Shown here piece by piece: positions 31,666 through 42,651 of a stretch of DNA of 64,000 nucleotides. This DNA comes from JACRCT01 sp049841135 (GTDB taxonomy: Bacteria > Myxococcota > Myxococcia > Myxococcales > UBA5297). Made by a program: the position numbers and the translations under genes. Below the pieces are notes generated by a model. The model did no database searches. It was given only the letters and a program-made list of their open reading frames with translations, and was not told the DNA's origin. The stretch spans positions 1,798,001 through 1,862,000 of the forward strand of contig JASGHK010000005.1 in the NCBI GenBank assembly GCA_049841135.1, given 5' to 3'. Position 1 is the stretch's first letter. The number at the start of each line of letters is the position of its first letter.

Positions 31666-32196
31666 ATGAAGACTTGCAGCATCCTCGTCGTCGACGACGA
31701 CTCGTCCATCCGCAAGGCCCTGAACCGAACCCTGAAGACCGACGGCTACGAGGTGCAGCTGGCGACGGGCGCCAGCGAGGCGCTGGAGATGCTGCGCAAG
31801 GCCGCCTTCGACCTCGTCCTCTCCGACCACCTGATGCCGGAGATGACCGGCCTGGAGATGCTCAAGCTGGTGCGCGACCGCCGCCCCGACGTGGGCCGGG
31901 TGATGCTCACCGGGCACGCCGACGTCCAGGTCGCCCTCAACGCCATCAACCACGGCGAGATCCACCGGTTCCTGACCAAGCCCTGGGACGACACCGAGCT
32001 CAAGGTGACCCTCTACTCCGTCTTCCGCGAGGTGGAGGAAGGGCGTCGCAACCGCCAGCTGATGGCCATGGCCCGCGGCCAGGCGTCCATCCTCCTCAAG
32101 CTGCGCCAGGCCGCGCCGGAGAAGTTCCGCGCCATCGCCGGCGCCGACCAGATGGCCATCCTGGCGCACGAGCTGCTCGAGCCCATCGCCGCCTGA
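31666..32196 (+). CDS. Response regulator (receiver domain, RpfG-like end)
   Basis: The 176-residue protein starts at an ATG with AGGAGG upstream. The receiver domain is intact: acidic pair in ILVVDDDSS, phospho-acceptor Asp in LVLSDHLMPEM, Thr in VMLTGHAD and Lys in FLTKPWDD. The GHADVQVALNAINHGE stretch resembles receivers of the RpfG and HD-GYP type, but no HD-GYP domain follows. A 55-residue helical tail is all that remains. It may act through protein contacts. A strong intrinsic terminator follows at 32247. Confidence 0.88.
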   Translation: MKTCSILVVDDDSSIRKALNRTLKTDGYEVQLATGASEALEMLRKAAFDLVLSDHLMPEMTGLEMLKLVRDRRPDVGRVMLTGHADVQVALNAINHGEIHRFLTKPWDDTELKVTLYSVFREVEEGRRNRQLMAMARGQASILLKLRQAAPEKFRAIAGADQMAILAHELLEPIAA

Positions 32197-32246
32197 GGCT
32201 GCCCCCGACTTCGTTCGCGTAGTCGCACTTCGTCTGTCGAGCCGTA

Positions 32247-32297
32247 CCCCCGCGCCCCGGGTCCAGGACTGCAGCCTGGGCGGGGCGCGGGGCTTTT
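32247..32297 (+). terminator. Intrinsic terminator after the response regulator
   Basis: A GC-rich stem (left arm starting CCCCGCGCCCCGGGTCCAGG, right arm CCTGGGCGGGGCGCGGGG) surrounds a short ACTGCAG loop and is followed by CTTTTCT on the plus strand. It lies 50 bases after the response regulator stop. Confidence 0.85.
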
Positions 32298-32300
32298 CTG

Positions 32301-32334
32301 GGGCTTTGGGCTTTGGGCTTTGGGCTTGGGCTTC
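32301..32334 (+). repeat. Heptanucleotide microsatellite (GGGCTTT)
   Basis: Three exact GGGCTTT units are followed by two six- or seven-base variants (GGGCTT, GGGCTTC). It lies between the terminator and the end of the convergent Hsp70-like gene. Confidence 0.8.
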
Positions 32335-32403
32335 GGACCTCGGGTACAGCAGCCGAGAGACTTGCCCGAATCCGGGGCCGGGTTTGGGATGGACGGCCTC
32401 TGC

Positions 32404-34877
32404 TCAGCGCACGCCCGAGTTGAAGCTCTTCAGCCGCGTCTCTCGCTCCACCGGCGAGAGTCCCAGAGCTTGCGGACCACCGACTTGAGCGAGTCCATCC
32501 GGTCCTCGCGCAGCGCCGCGCGGCCCTCCTCCACCAGCCGCTGGGCGCGCGGCAGGTCGCTGAGGCTGCCCACGTCGGCCGCGAGGATCTCGAACTCGCT
32601 CTTCCAGACGTAGTCGAGCCGCAGCGCCAGGCTGGAGGCCAAGAGGCGCAGCTCGCGCGCCTTGTCCTCCACCAGCTCGCCGCGCCGCTCCTCGATGGCC
32701 TGCTCCAGGTCGCGCTCGAGCTTCATGAAGTGCTTGCGCTCGGTCTCGCCGCCCTCGCCGATGACCCAGCTGCGGGCGTTGTCGAGCGCTGTGCGCGCCT
32801 CCTGCTCCAGCTCCGGCCAAGCCAGCCTGTCGTAGCCCTCGTCGACCATCGCCTGAAGATCGAGCAGGCCCCGCTGCGCCTGCTGCGCGGCGTCCGCGTC
32901 CCCGGCCTGCGCCGCCTCGAGCTGGGCCTCCAGGTCGGCCACCAGCGCGTCGGCGCCGGAGACCTTCTCGAGGATGGCCGGCAGCTTCGCCTGGTACGCC
33001 CGCGTGCGCAGCTCCGTCAGCCGTTTGCGCTCGCGGTCGGTCAGCTCGCGCAGCTTGGCCGGGTCTGCCCTGGGCGTGGCGATGGCCACCACGTGTTCGA
33101 AGATCTCGTCGAGCAGCGGCACGAAGGCCTGCGCGCGCACGCCGCCCGAGCGGTCGACCTCCAGCGTCACCTCCACCTCGCTGCGCGCCGGCAGCGCGCG
33201 CTTGAGGTCCCGCGCCGGGATGTGCAGCGTGCCGATCATCCGGTTGCGATCGGCGCGGACGCTCTCGCCCTGCACCACCGGGATCTCGAGGAGCGTCTTC
33301 TCGTCCGGGCCGGGCCGCAGCGCGTCGACGGTGTGGTGCACGAAGGTGCGGCGCGCGGGGAGCGGGGTGCCCTTGGGCACGTAGACCTGGACGATGTTGT
33401 TGGCCAGCGCGACGCCCAGCGATCGCGACAGCGGCGGATCGCTCACCGCCATGCCGTGGGTGATGGTCAGCTTCGCCGGGCTGGCGGCGACGGCGTTGCC
33501 CGCCGCGTCGGTGGCCTTGAGGGTGAAGGCGTTGGCCGTGCGCTCCTTGAGCACCACCGAGACCACGAAGCCGCCCTTGTCGTTGAGCGGCACGCGCCCG
33601 CTCTGCCAGCCGCCGTCCTCCCGGGCGAGCTCGACGAAGGCGACGCCCGACGTCTCCGGCTGCTTGACCACCTTGCCGACGACGTACGGCTCGGCATCCT
33701 GGGCGATGGGCGGGTACTCGAGCTGCAGGAGGCACGCGCCCCTGCTCGCGGGGGCCGGCGCGGCCTGCTCGCGGCGCACGGTACCGGCGAAGATCGCCGC
33801 GCCCTGGGCCACGATGGTCATCGGGTCGACCTTGAGCTCGGCCTTGACCCCCAGCGCGTCCTCCACCGCGGCGCGCACCAGCGGGGTGAGCGTCGGGCCA
33901 CCCACGAAGATGAGCTTCTCCAAGCCCGAGCCCGTCGAGGGGAGGCCGTGGCGCGAGAGCAGCCGCCGGCACAGCTCCACCGTGCGCTGGATGGACGGCA
34001 GGATGAGCGACTCGTACTCGGCGCGGGTGAGCGTCAGGTCCACGTCGACGGGGGTGCCGTCGGCGTCCTGGCACAGCTCGGGGACGCTCAGCGTCGTCCG
34101 CTCCTTTCGCGACAGCTCGATCTTGGCGTCCTCGCAGGCGGCCTTCAGCCGCGCCAGCGCGCGCAGGTACTTGGGGTTGCCGCGGGCCAGGTCCGAGAGC
34201 GCGAAGCCCTTCTTGAGCTGTTCGATGACGTGGTTGACGAGCTTCCAGTCGAAGTCCTTGCCGCCCAGGAAGTTGTCGCCGTCGTGATCCACGACCGACA
34301 TGCGCCCGTCCTTGGAGCGCATGAGCGAGGTGTCGAAGGTGCCGCCGCCCAGGTCGTAGACCAGCCAGTGGCCGTCGGTCGCCTGGCCGGCCGAGAACCC
34401 GCAAGCGATGGCCGAGGCCACCGGCTCCTGGAGCAGCGGTGCCGTGGAGAGGCCGGCGAGCGCGGCGGCCCGGCGGGTGGCGTCGCACTGCGGCAGCTCG
34501 AAGAGGGCGGGCACGGTGATGACCGCGGCTTCGACGTCCAGGCCCAGGCGGTCGCGGGCGTCCGCGCGCAGGGCCTTGAGGATCTCGGCGGAGAGGGTCT
34601 CGGGGGTGTGGCGGGCGCCGGACTTGTCGAAGGTGAAGGACTCGGTGGTGCCCATCAGGCGCTTGAACTCGCCGCGCGTGTTGGTGGGATCCACCTCGAG
34701 GTGCTGCTTGGCCTTGCGGCCCACGGTGACCACGCCCTTGGCGTCGACGCGCACCACCGACGGGGTCACCTCCATCTCCTCGGAGTTCTTCACAACCACG
34801 GCCCGCGTGCCTTCGAGCCAGGCGAGCGAGGAGTTGGTGGTGCCCAGGTCGATGCCGAACTCGAGGGTGTCGCGCAT
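32404..34877 (-). CDS. Hsp70-family (DnaK-like) protein with extended C-terminus, frameshifted at the end
   Basis: The ATG at 34877 has GGAGG eight bases upstream; an ATG at 34904 is the alternative. The ATPase domain (residues about 5-385) has FGIDLGTTNSS, WLVYDLGGGTFDTS and LIFVGGPTLTPL. The next 150 residues only loosely match a substrate-binding domain. About 250 residues of helix follow, more than the usual lid. The minus-strand frame breaks near 32462: KLWD should continue as LSPVERETRLKSFNSGVR with a stop at 32404, which needs one added base. The corrected length is 824 residues. No GrpE or DnaJ gene is adjacent. It is likely a specialised Hsp70 rather than the housekeeping DnaK. Confidence 0.83.
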
Positions 34878-36018
34878 GAGGCAAGCCTCCGGGGGAGCAG
34901 ACATCGTACCTGGGGGCGCGGTTCCGGCCGAGGAGCTGTCGGTGAAGGAGACGGGCTTTCGCCGACCGGGTCGGACGGAACTTGGAGCTGCCGGCCTCTG
35001 CGCCGGGGCGGACGGACGGGCGTCGATCCGCCGCTCTCAGCCGAAGACAGCTTGGGCTGGCTTCTATGGGAGACAGACTTCAGGGATCGGGATGCTCGGG
35101 TGGCACGGTGCTCTGCAGACCGAGAGGTTGGCACTCGCCTCGCTCTTCCACCCCGAGCTGGGCAGATTTGGGCATCTCCCCTCTCCGCCGAACTCCTGGC
35201 TTTCCTGGATGCTGCCTCGGAGTGCCGCGATGCAACGGCCCCCCGAGCTTGTCGAGGGCCAGAACTGGCGCTTTGAATCCAGGTGGCTGCGGGCCTCCGG
35301 GCCCGCCGGGCTCTGCTCTTCTCGAGTCATTCAGATCCTTTGATGGGATGGGAGAGCTCGTGAGAAACGGTCCAACCCAGGTCCCGATGTGCCGCCCAAG
35401 ATGCAGGTCAGAATTGCCGGAACGCGAGCGGTCAGAACCTTCAAATCCAGCACGAGCCGGCAGGCAGGAGGCCATGGGGGGTCTCCCAGAGAGCCCTGGG
35501 ATAATGCTGCCGATAAGTCACACTAGTCTGGGTAATGCTACCGATACGCAGCATTATAATGCTACGTATCGGTCGCATTAAGGAACGTAATGTGACGGAT
35601 AGGTGGCGTTACGGAGGCCTCGTTTCCGAGACCCCCACGCCCCTCCTGGTCACCCATCGGTGGTGCTCGGCGAGAGCCCGACGCGGCCGCTCACACTTCT
35701 TCAGAGCTTCGACCAGCGCGCGACGTGGTGGTCAAGTCGGGCGTTCAAGTTCGCCTTCTGGGCGTGAACGTCGGCCTGGTCGCCATGACCTGCCGCTAAG
35801 AGGCCGGCCCAGTCCTCCTAGTCCTCCTTCGATAGAAGCCGAAGCGCTCGGCGAACCACCCGGGATCTGCGGAGCCACTCTCGCGTCGCACGCGAGAGCC
35901 ATGTGTCCTTGGTGTAGAGGCGACCCACAGCCCAGCCTCGTAGCCTCCGTGGTAGGGATGGCCTCCCAGGCGTAGCATCGAACCTCTGGCCGAGCCATCA
36001 CCTGCCATGGAGCCGAAC
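34878..36018. other. 1.1-kb gene-free stretch, locally AT-richer, with nested palindromes
   Basis: No open frame here has coding character by eye. The stretch 35330-35640 has clearly lower GC than its surroundings and contains the palindromic cluster at 35502-35613. Near 35877-35897 there is a perfect nine-base stem, CTCTCGCGT with ACGCGAGAG. A Phe/Tyr/Arg-rich reading on the minus strand at about 35800-35970 could be a gene relic, but this is weak. A small RNA or a decayed element are possible explanations. Confidence 0.55.
35502..35613. repeat. Cluster of TAATGCT palindromes
   Basis: Four related segments carry TAATG-x2-R-C-S-GATA. The centre, 35533-35580, is a 48-bp palindrome with 22 of 24 bases paired per arm. 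Each half also has its own inverted ends (TAATGCT with AGCATTA, TAATGC with GCATTA). The last segment (35586-35613) has CGTAA and TTACG ends. It contrasts sharply in base composition with the rest of the window. Confidence 0.8.
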
Positions 36019-38460
36019 ATGTCCGCTCGCCCGACCCTGGTCGCCGCGGCGCTCCTCGCGACGCTCGCTGCCTGCGTTGTGAGCCCCGTCGACCTCATCG
36101 GCAAGACTTGCACGACGGACAGCGAGTGCGGCGAAGGCCTGGTCTGCGACGACACCAGCCACCGCTGCGTGGCGGCCGGGACTTCGTCGGCGGACGTCGG
36201 CCACCCCGCTTCCGACGCCTCGATCTCGTCCGATGCATCTCTCGGACTCGACGCCGGTAGCGAAGCCTCCGACGCCTCGGTCGTCGACCCCTGCGAGGAC
36301 AAGACCTGTAGGCAGGGCGAGGTCTGCAAGGCCGGCGAATGCGTCGCCTGCGCCACGATCGATTGCCTGCCGCGCTCCTGTGGCCATCACCCCTGCCACG
36401 CCGGTCAGGGCTGCCTGAACGGCCAGTGCGTCGCGCAGGATTGCTTGAAGGTGACCTGCTCCTCCGGAGAGGCCTGCGCCAAGGGCACCTGCTATCCCGT
36501 TTCGTGCAACGGCAAGGCCTGCGCCCCCGGCGACGTCTGCGTCGAGGGCGCCTGCGTCTTCACCGGGTGCGTGGGCGTGACCTGCCAGAGCGGCGAAGCC
36601 TGTGCCGACGGTCGCTGCATCGCCCAGTCCTGCACCGGCCTCCCGTGCGCCACCGGTGCCGTCTGCGACGGAAGCTGCACCCCGCGAAGCTGCGTCGGCG
36701 TCACCTGCAGCTACGGGATGCTCTGCGCCGAGGGGCAGTGCCTGCCCGCCCGCTGCGACACCGGCAGCTGCCCGGCGGGCCAGGCCTGCAAGGACGGCGC
36801 TTGCATCGACCCGCGCTGCGCCGGCCTGTCCTGTGCCGAGGGGACGCGCTGCGCCATGGGCGCCTGCCTGGCGTGCGAGAGCAAGGAGACCCGCTGCTCC
36901 GACGCCCTGGACGAAGACTGCGACGGAGCCACCGACTGCGCCGACTCCGACTGCGAGAGCGCCGCCTGCGACGACGCCGTCCGCTGCACCGTCGGCGACG
37001 TCTGCGGCAGCGGGACCTGCGCGGGCACCGCCCAGGACTGCAGCACGCCGCCCGATACCGCCTGCTACGACCCGGGCGTCTGCGACGAGGTGGGCGGCAC
37101 CTGCCGCTTCGAGCTCAAGAGCGGGCTCAAGCCGTGCCAGCCCGCGGGCTGCGCCCCCGCGAGCGGCTGCTGCGGCGACGCCGAGTGCACCCTCGTCGGC
37201 GGCCAGACCTGCCGGCAGGGCAGCTGCGCCTGCCAGGACGACGAGAAGATCTGCGAGGGGATGTGCCTCCGCCAGTCCGATTGCTGCGCCGACTCGGAGT
37301 GCCTCGTGACCGGGCAGATCTGCCAGGCCGGCAGCTGCCAGTGCCCGTCAGGGCAGAAGCCCTGCGGCGATCGCTGCATCGACTCGGCGCAGTGCTGCAC
37401 GGGCGACGACTGCACGGCGGTGGCCGGGCAGGGCTGCGTCGACGGCAGCTGCCAGTGTCCCGCAGGCCAGAAGGCGTGCGGCGGCCACTGCATCTCCAAC
37501 GCCTCCTGCTGCAGCGACGGCGACTGCTCGGCGGTGACGGGCCAGAGCTGCACCGGCGGGAGCTGCCAGTGCCCGGCCGGCGAGGTCGTCTGCGACGGGG
37601 TGTGCAAGGCGAGCGGCGGCTGCTGCGCCGACGCCGACTGCGGGCAGAACGGGGCCTGCCTGCTCGGCCAGTGCATGTGCGGCGCGGGGGTCAAGCTGTG
37701 CGGCAAGGTCTGCATCCCGCAGACCGACTGCTGCCTGGACTCCGAGTGCACCGGCGGGCAGACCTGCCAGTCCAACCGCTGCGCCTGCCCCGCGGGGCAG
37801 AAGCTGTGCAACGGCCAGTGCGTTGCCGGCACCTGGTGCTGCTCCAACGCCGACTGCAGCCTCTCCGGGGCCACCTGCGATCTCGCGACCGGCACCTGCG
37901 CCTGCCCGAGCAGGACCAAGGAGTGCCTGGGCGCATGCATCCCCGCCATCGCCTGCTGCTCGGCGGCGGACTGCTCGACGGCGGCCGACGCCTGCTCGGC
38001 TGGGAACTGCGTGTGCGGCACGACCGGCGCGGCCTGCAGCGGCGGCAAGGTCTGCACCCGCGGGACCTGTGTCTGCCCCAGCGGGCAGAAGGCGTGCGGC
38101 ACCGGGTGCATCGCCAACTCGGCGTGCTGCACCAGCGCGGACTGCACCGGCACCACCAACACCTGCACCTCCGGCGCCTGCACCTGCAACGGCGCGGCGG
38201 CGTGCACCGGCGGCATGCAGTGCACCGCCACCGGCTGTGCCTGCCCGAGCGGGACCAAGCTGTGCGGCAGCGTCTGTCGCCAGTGCTGCGTCAACACCGA
38301 CTGCGGGAGCACCTCCAAGGTCTGCGAGAGCGGCACCTGCCGGTCCTGCGACATCTCGGTCGACGAGTGCGCGACCTACGTGGACTGCGGCGGGTCCGGC
38401 TGGACGTGCCGGTACTGCACGTGCAACTGCACCAAGCCTTCGCTCTGCGAGCTGCTCTGA
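36019..38460 (+). CDS. Cys-rich repeat lipoprotein
   Basis: The ATG at 36019 has GGAG six bases upstream; an ATG at 36007 is the alternative. The 813-residue product has a lipobox (LLATLAAC) and a Ser/Asp-rich linker. More than a dozen disulfide-type modules follow. Early modules read CKAGECVAC and CSSGEACAKGTC. Later ones share the pattern CPAGQKxCGGxCI, then CC-x3-DC, then GQxCxxGxC. A DxDxDG-like stretch (DEDCDGATDC) resembles a calcium-binding insert. Such proteins are abundant in myxobacteria and are thought to be structural or adhesive surface proteins. No neighbouring enzyme suggests a more specific role. Confidence 0.8.
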   Translation: MSARPTLVAAALLATLAACVVSPVDLIGKTCTTDSECGEGLVCDDTSHRCVAAGTSSADVGHPASDASISSDASLGLDAGSEASDASVVDPCEDKTCRQGEVCKAGECVACATIDCLPRSCGHHPCHAGQGCLNGQCVAQDCLKVTCSSGEACAKGTCYPVSCNGKACAPGDVCVEGACVFTGCVGVTCQSGEACADGRCIAQSCTGLPCATGAVCDGSCTPRSCVGVTCSYGMLCAEGQCLPARCDTGSCPAGQACKDGACIDPRCAGLSCAEGTRCAMGACLACESKETRCSDALDEDCDGATDCADSDCESAACDDAVRCTVGDVCGSGTCAGTAQDCSTPPDTACYDPGVCDEVGGTCRFELKSGLKPCQPAGCAPASGCCGDAECTLVGGQTCRQGSCACQDDEKICEGMCLRQSDCCADSECLVTGQICQAGSCQCPSGQKPCGDRCIDSAQCCTGDDCTAVAGQGCVDGSCQCPAGQKACGGHCISNASCCSDGDCSAVTGQSCTGGSCQCPAGEVVCDGVCKASGGCCADADCGQNGACLLGQCMCGAGVKLCGKVCIPQTDCCLDSECTGGQTCQSNRCACPAGQKLCNGQCVAGTWCCSNADCSLSGATCDLATGTCACPSRTKECLGACIPAIACCSAADCSTAADACSAGNCVCGTTGAACSGGKVCTRGTCVCPSGQKACGTGCIANSACCTSADCTGTTNTCTSGACTCNGAAACTGGMQCTATGCACPSGTKLCGSVCRQCCVNTDCGSTSKVCESGTCRSCDISVDECATYVDCGGSGWTCRYCTCNCTKPSLCELL

Positions 38461-38479
38461 CGCGCGGCCGCGCGCGAGG

Positions 38480-39328
38480 TCATCCCCGCCGCTCCTCGGT
38501 GATGATCGCCTCCGCCGCCCCACGGCCTCGCGGCGGCATCGGCACGATCCGCGAGACCCGCCGCTGGTACTCGGCGTAGAGCGGGTACTTCGAGGCCGAG
38601 ATCGACTCGGTGAAGTTGGCGCTGCCGTGGAAGAGCAGCGTCAGGAGCACCGGGCCGGCGAGCGTCGCGTGCAACGGCGTCCCGGAGGCGGCCACCGCGA
38701 ACAGGTAGACCATCCACCACTGGCCCAGCTCGCAGAAGAAGTTCGGGTGTCGCGAGAAGGCCCACAGCCCCGTGTCGAGGAAGCCCCTGGGCTCCCGCGT
38801 TCTCGAGGCGGCGCGCGCCTTCTTGGCCTGCTGGAAGCGCCACTGCTGCTGGTCGGCCAAGAGCTCGCCGGCCAGGAGCACCAGGAAGGTCGACGCGGCG
38901 ACGAGATCGAGCGGGCCCAGCGGGGCGGGGTGCCGGAACGCGGTCCACGCCGGCAGCGCGATGAGCAGGAGCAGGAGGTTCTGGTAGCCGGCCACGAAGA
39001 AGAGGTTGAAGAGCTGCCACTGCCAGCCCTTCATCTTCTGGCGCAGCACCGCCCACCGGTAGTCCTCGCCGCCCCGGGCGTAGCCGCCCTTGCGCGCGAA
39101 GTTGAAGGTGAGCCGTGCGCCCCACAGCACGGCGAGCGCGGTCATCAGGTCGAGCCGGGCGTCCTGCCAGCCGGCGGCGTGCGCGAGCAGGCCCACGTAC
39201 AGGGGCGGCACGACCGACCAGATGCGGTCGACCCAGGAGTACTCGCGGGTGGCGAGCGAGAGGAGCCAGCAGGCGGTCGCGATCGCGCCGCAGACGGTCA
39301 GGGGGAGGACGAGCTCGGAGGGGATCAT
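38480..39328 (-). CDS. DUF1295 (steroid 5-alpha-reductase-like) membrane protein
   Basis: The 282-residue protein starts at the ATG at 39328. It has about six membrane helices and the family signatures TREYSWVDRIWSVVP, GARLTFNFARKGGYARGGEDYRW, FSRHPNFFCELGQWW and YPLYAEYQRRVSRIVP. These match the DUF1295 proteins, which share a fold with steroid 5-alpha-reductases and isoprenylcysteine methyltransferases. The substrate is unknown. It ends 20 bases past the convergent Cys-rich lipoprotein. Confidence 0.85.
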   Translation of the reverse strand: MIPSELVLPLTVCGAIATACWLLSLATREYSWVDRIWSVVPPLYVGLLAHAAGWQDARLDLMTALAVLWGARLTFNFARKGGYARGGEDYRWAVLRQKMKGWQWQLFNLFFVAGYQNLLLLLIALPAWTAFRHPAPLGPLDLVAASTFLVLLAGELLADQQQWRFQQAKKARAASRTREPRGFLDTGLWAFSRHPNFFCELGQWWMVYLFAVAASGTPLHATLAGPVLLTLLFHGSANFTESISASKYPLYAEYQRRVSRIVPMPPRGRGAAEAIITEERRG

Positions 39329-39538
39329 TCGGTGCGCAGATGGCCGGCGAGACCGGCGCCCTTTCGGCCGGGGTTCTAACCTCGCCGACGGGTGCGGGCC
39401 CGAGCTTTCGGATTCGGAACCTGCCCCCGGGCGCGCCACGGACCCCGCGAGAGCGCTATCTTGCCGCTCCTACTCTTGGACTCACGACCTCGCCGGCTGC
39501 GCCGCATCCCCTCCGACGAAGTCACCCGGGGAGACGGG

Positions 39539-41363
<1,825 letters not shown>

Positions 41364-41377
41364 GGCGCCAGAGGAGG

Positions 41378-42349
41378 TCAGCTGGCCCGGCTCAGCCGCT
41401 TGAGCTCCTCGGCCAGGGCCTTGAGCGGCTCCTGCGCCAGGCCCAACGCGTGGGCGCTGGAGAAGACCTCTTCGGCCAGCGCCGCGCGGTGCCCCGCGTC
41501 CGTCCGCGACTCGTAGAGGCCCGAGGCGACGCGCACCACGTGCAGCACCGAGTTGACCGCGCCCGCGTCCAGGGCCTGGTCGTGGTGGCTCTGGCAGGCG
41601 TGCATCACGTAGCCCGGCAGGTTCCAGGACATCGCCACGTCGCTGCCTAGCGGCACGTGCGAGAGCTCGAGGACCGCGTCGGTGACGCGCGGGTCCAGGT
41701 CCGAGGGGGCGTCGCCGTCGAGGACCATCTGGCTGACCGCGCGCAGTGCCACCACCTTGCCGATGTCGTGCATCAGCCCGGCCAGGAAGGCGTGCTCCGG
41801 ATCGCCTTGGCTGAGCCAGAGCGAGAGCCAGCGGGCGCTGACGGCGCTCTGGGTGCAGTAGGCCGACAGGCGCTTCCAGTGCTCGCGGAAGATGTCGAAG
41901 GTCTCGCGCTCCTGGGCGTCGAGCATGCACTGCGTGGCCGCCGCGACCGCCACCGAGGAGACGGTCTTCATCCCCAGGCGGACCGCGGCCTCCTGCACCG
42001 TCTTGACCTCCACGCCGCGCGAGTAGAAGGCGGAGTTGGCCAGGTTGAGCAGGCGCGCCGAGACCGCCGGGTCCGAGCGGATGGTCTTGGCCAGCTCCCG
42101 GAGGTCGGGGTCGGGCTCCTGCATGATGGCGAGGATGCGCGCCGCCAGCGCCGGGAACGCCGGCAGCAGGCTGTTCTGGGTGCGGACCCGCTCCGCGGCG
42201 AGCTCCGCCAGCCAGCTCGCCTTCTCCAGCTGTGCGTCGCTGGGGGGCTGGCGGCTCTCGCGTGGGTAGTCCGCCAGGTCGCAGAGGTCGAACGCCACCG
42301 CCTCCCAGGGCGGGGCGGAGGACGCGAGGGCTGTGGCAGAAGGCTTCAT
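41378..42349 (-). CDS. HDOD-domain signalling protein
   Basis: The HDOD domain covers most of the protein: LLPAFPALAARILAIMQEPD at the start, SDPAVSARLLNLANSAFYSR next, and FLAGLMHDIGKVVALRAV carrying the HD-like pair. The ATG at 42349 gives 323 residues; a GTG at 42367 adds six. HDOD proteins lack the full metal site of HD hydrolases and act as signalling or scaffold modules, often in motility or chemotaxis. There is no output domain after the HDOD. It converges on the histidine kinase. Confidence 0.85.
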   Translation of the reverse strand: MKPSATALASSAPPWEAVAFDLCDLADYPRESRQPPSDAQLEKASWLAELAAERVRTQNSLLPAFPALAARILAIMQEPDPDLRELAKTIRSDPAVSARLLNLANSAFYSRGVEVKTVQEAAVRLGMKTVSSVAVAAATQCMLDAQERETFDIFREHWKRLSAYCTQSAVSARWLSLWLSQGDPEHAFLAGLMHDIGKVVALRAVSQMVLDGDAPSDLDPRVTDAVLELSHVPLGSDVAMSWNLPGYVMHACQSHHDQALDAGAVNSVLHVVRVASGLYESRTDAGHRAALAEEVFSSAHALGLAQEPLKALAEELKRLSRAS

Positions 42350-42418
42350 CGAGGGAGGGTTCGGCACGGGGGGTGGCGGGCGATAAGGGTAGTGCCGGGC
42401 CTTCCGAGGCGCGTTGAC

Positions 42419-42490
42419 GGACGTGTAGTACCCGGCCTCCGTGCCGGGGGCACCCTCGGGATCCGTCGATCCGAGGCGCGCTCGGTCGTG
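42419..42490 (+). repeat. REP-like element, copy 1
   Basis: The core GTAGTACCCGGCC starts a hairpin CCCGGC-N6-GCCGGG followed by GGCACC, GATCCG and GAGGCGCGC. Five other copies occur at 42504, 47822, 47898, 47975 and 60451. Confidence 0.8.
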
Positions 42491-42503
42491 TTCCGGCCTT
42501 GCT

Positions 42504-42577
42504 GACAGCGCGCCTTGGAGACTCTCTTCCAGACAGTTGCCCGACCCCGGCGCGGAGGCCGGGTACTACAAGTCCGA
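42504..42577 (-). repeat. REP-like element, copy 2 (inverted)
   Basis: On the minus strand it reads GTAGTACCCGGCCTCCGCGC, then GAAGAGAG and AAGGCGCGCTG, following the consensus with a few changes. It is opposite in orientation to copy 1, with 13 bases between them. Confidence 0.75.
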
Positions 42578-42651
42578 CGGCATGGAAGCCGCTACCCACC
42601 CGCGCGCCGTGGCGTCTATGGTGAGCGCTCTCTCTCGGCAAGGACGAGCCC

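Larger units (their letters stand above)
42350..42651. other. Intergenic region with two inverted REP-like elements
   Basis: The region separates the divergent HDOD and ferredoxin genes. It holds a forward REP-like copy (42419-42490) and a reverse copy (42504-42577), together forming a head-to-head pair like a BIME. A ribosome-binding site AAGGA precedes the ferredoxin ATG. No coding sequence is seen. Confidence 0.65.

Noticed and set aside
35732..36356. Open frames on the minus strand across 35732-36356
   Set aside because: They run antisense into the Cys-rich lipoprotein and have low-complexity composition beyond the short stretch noted as a possible relic.
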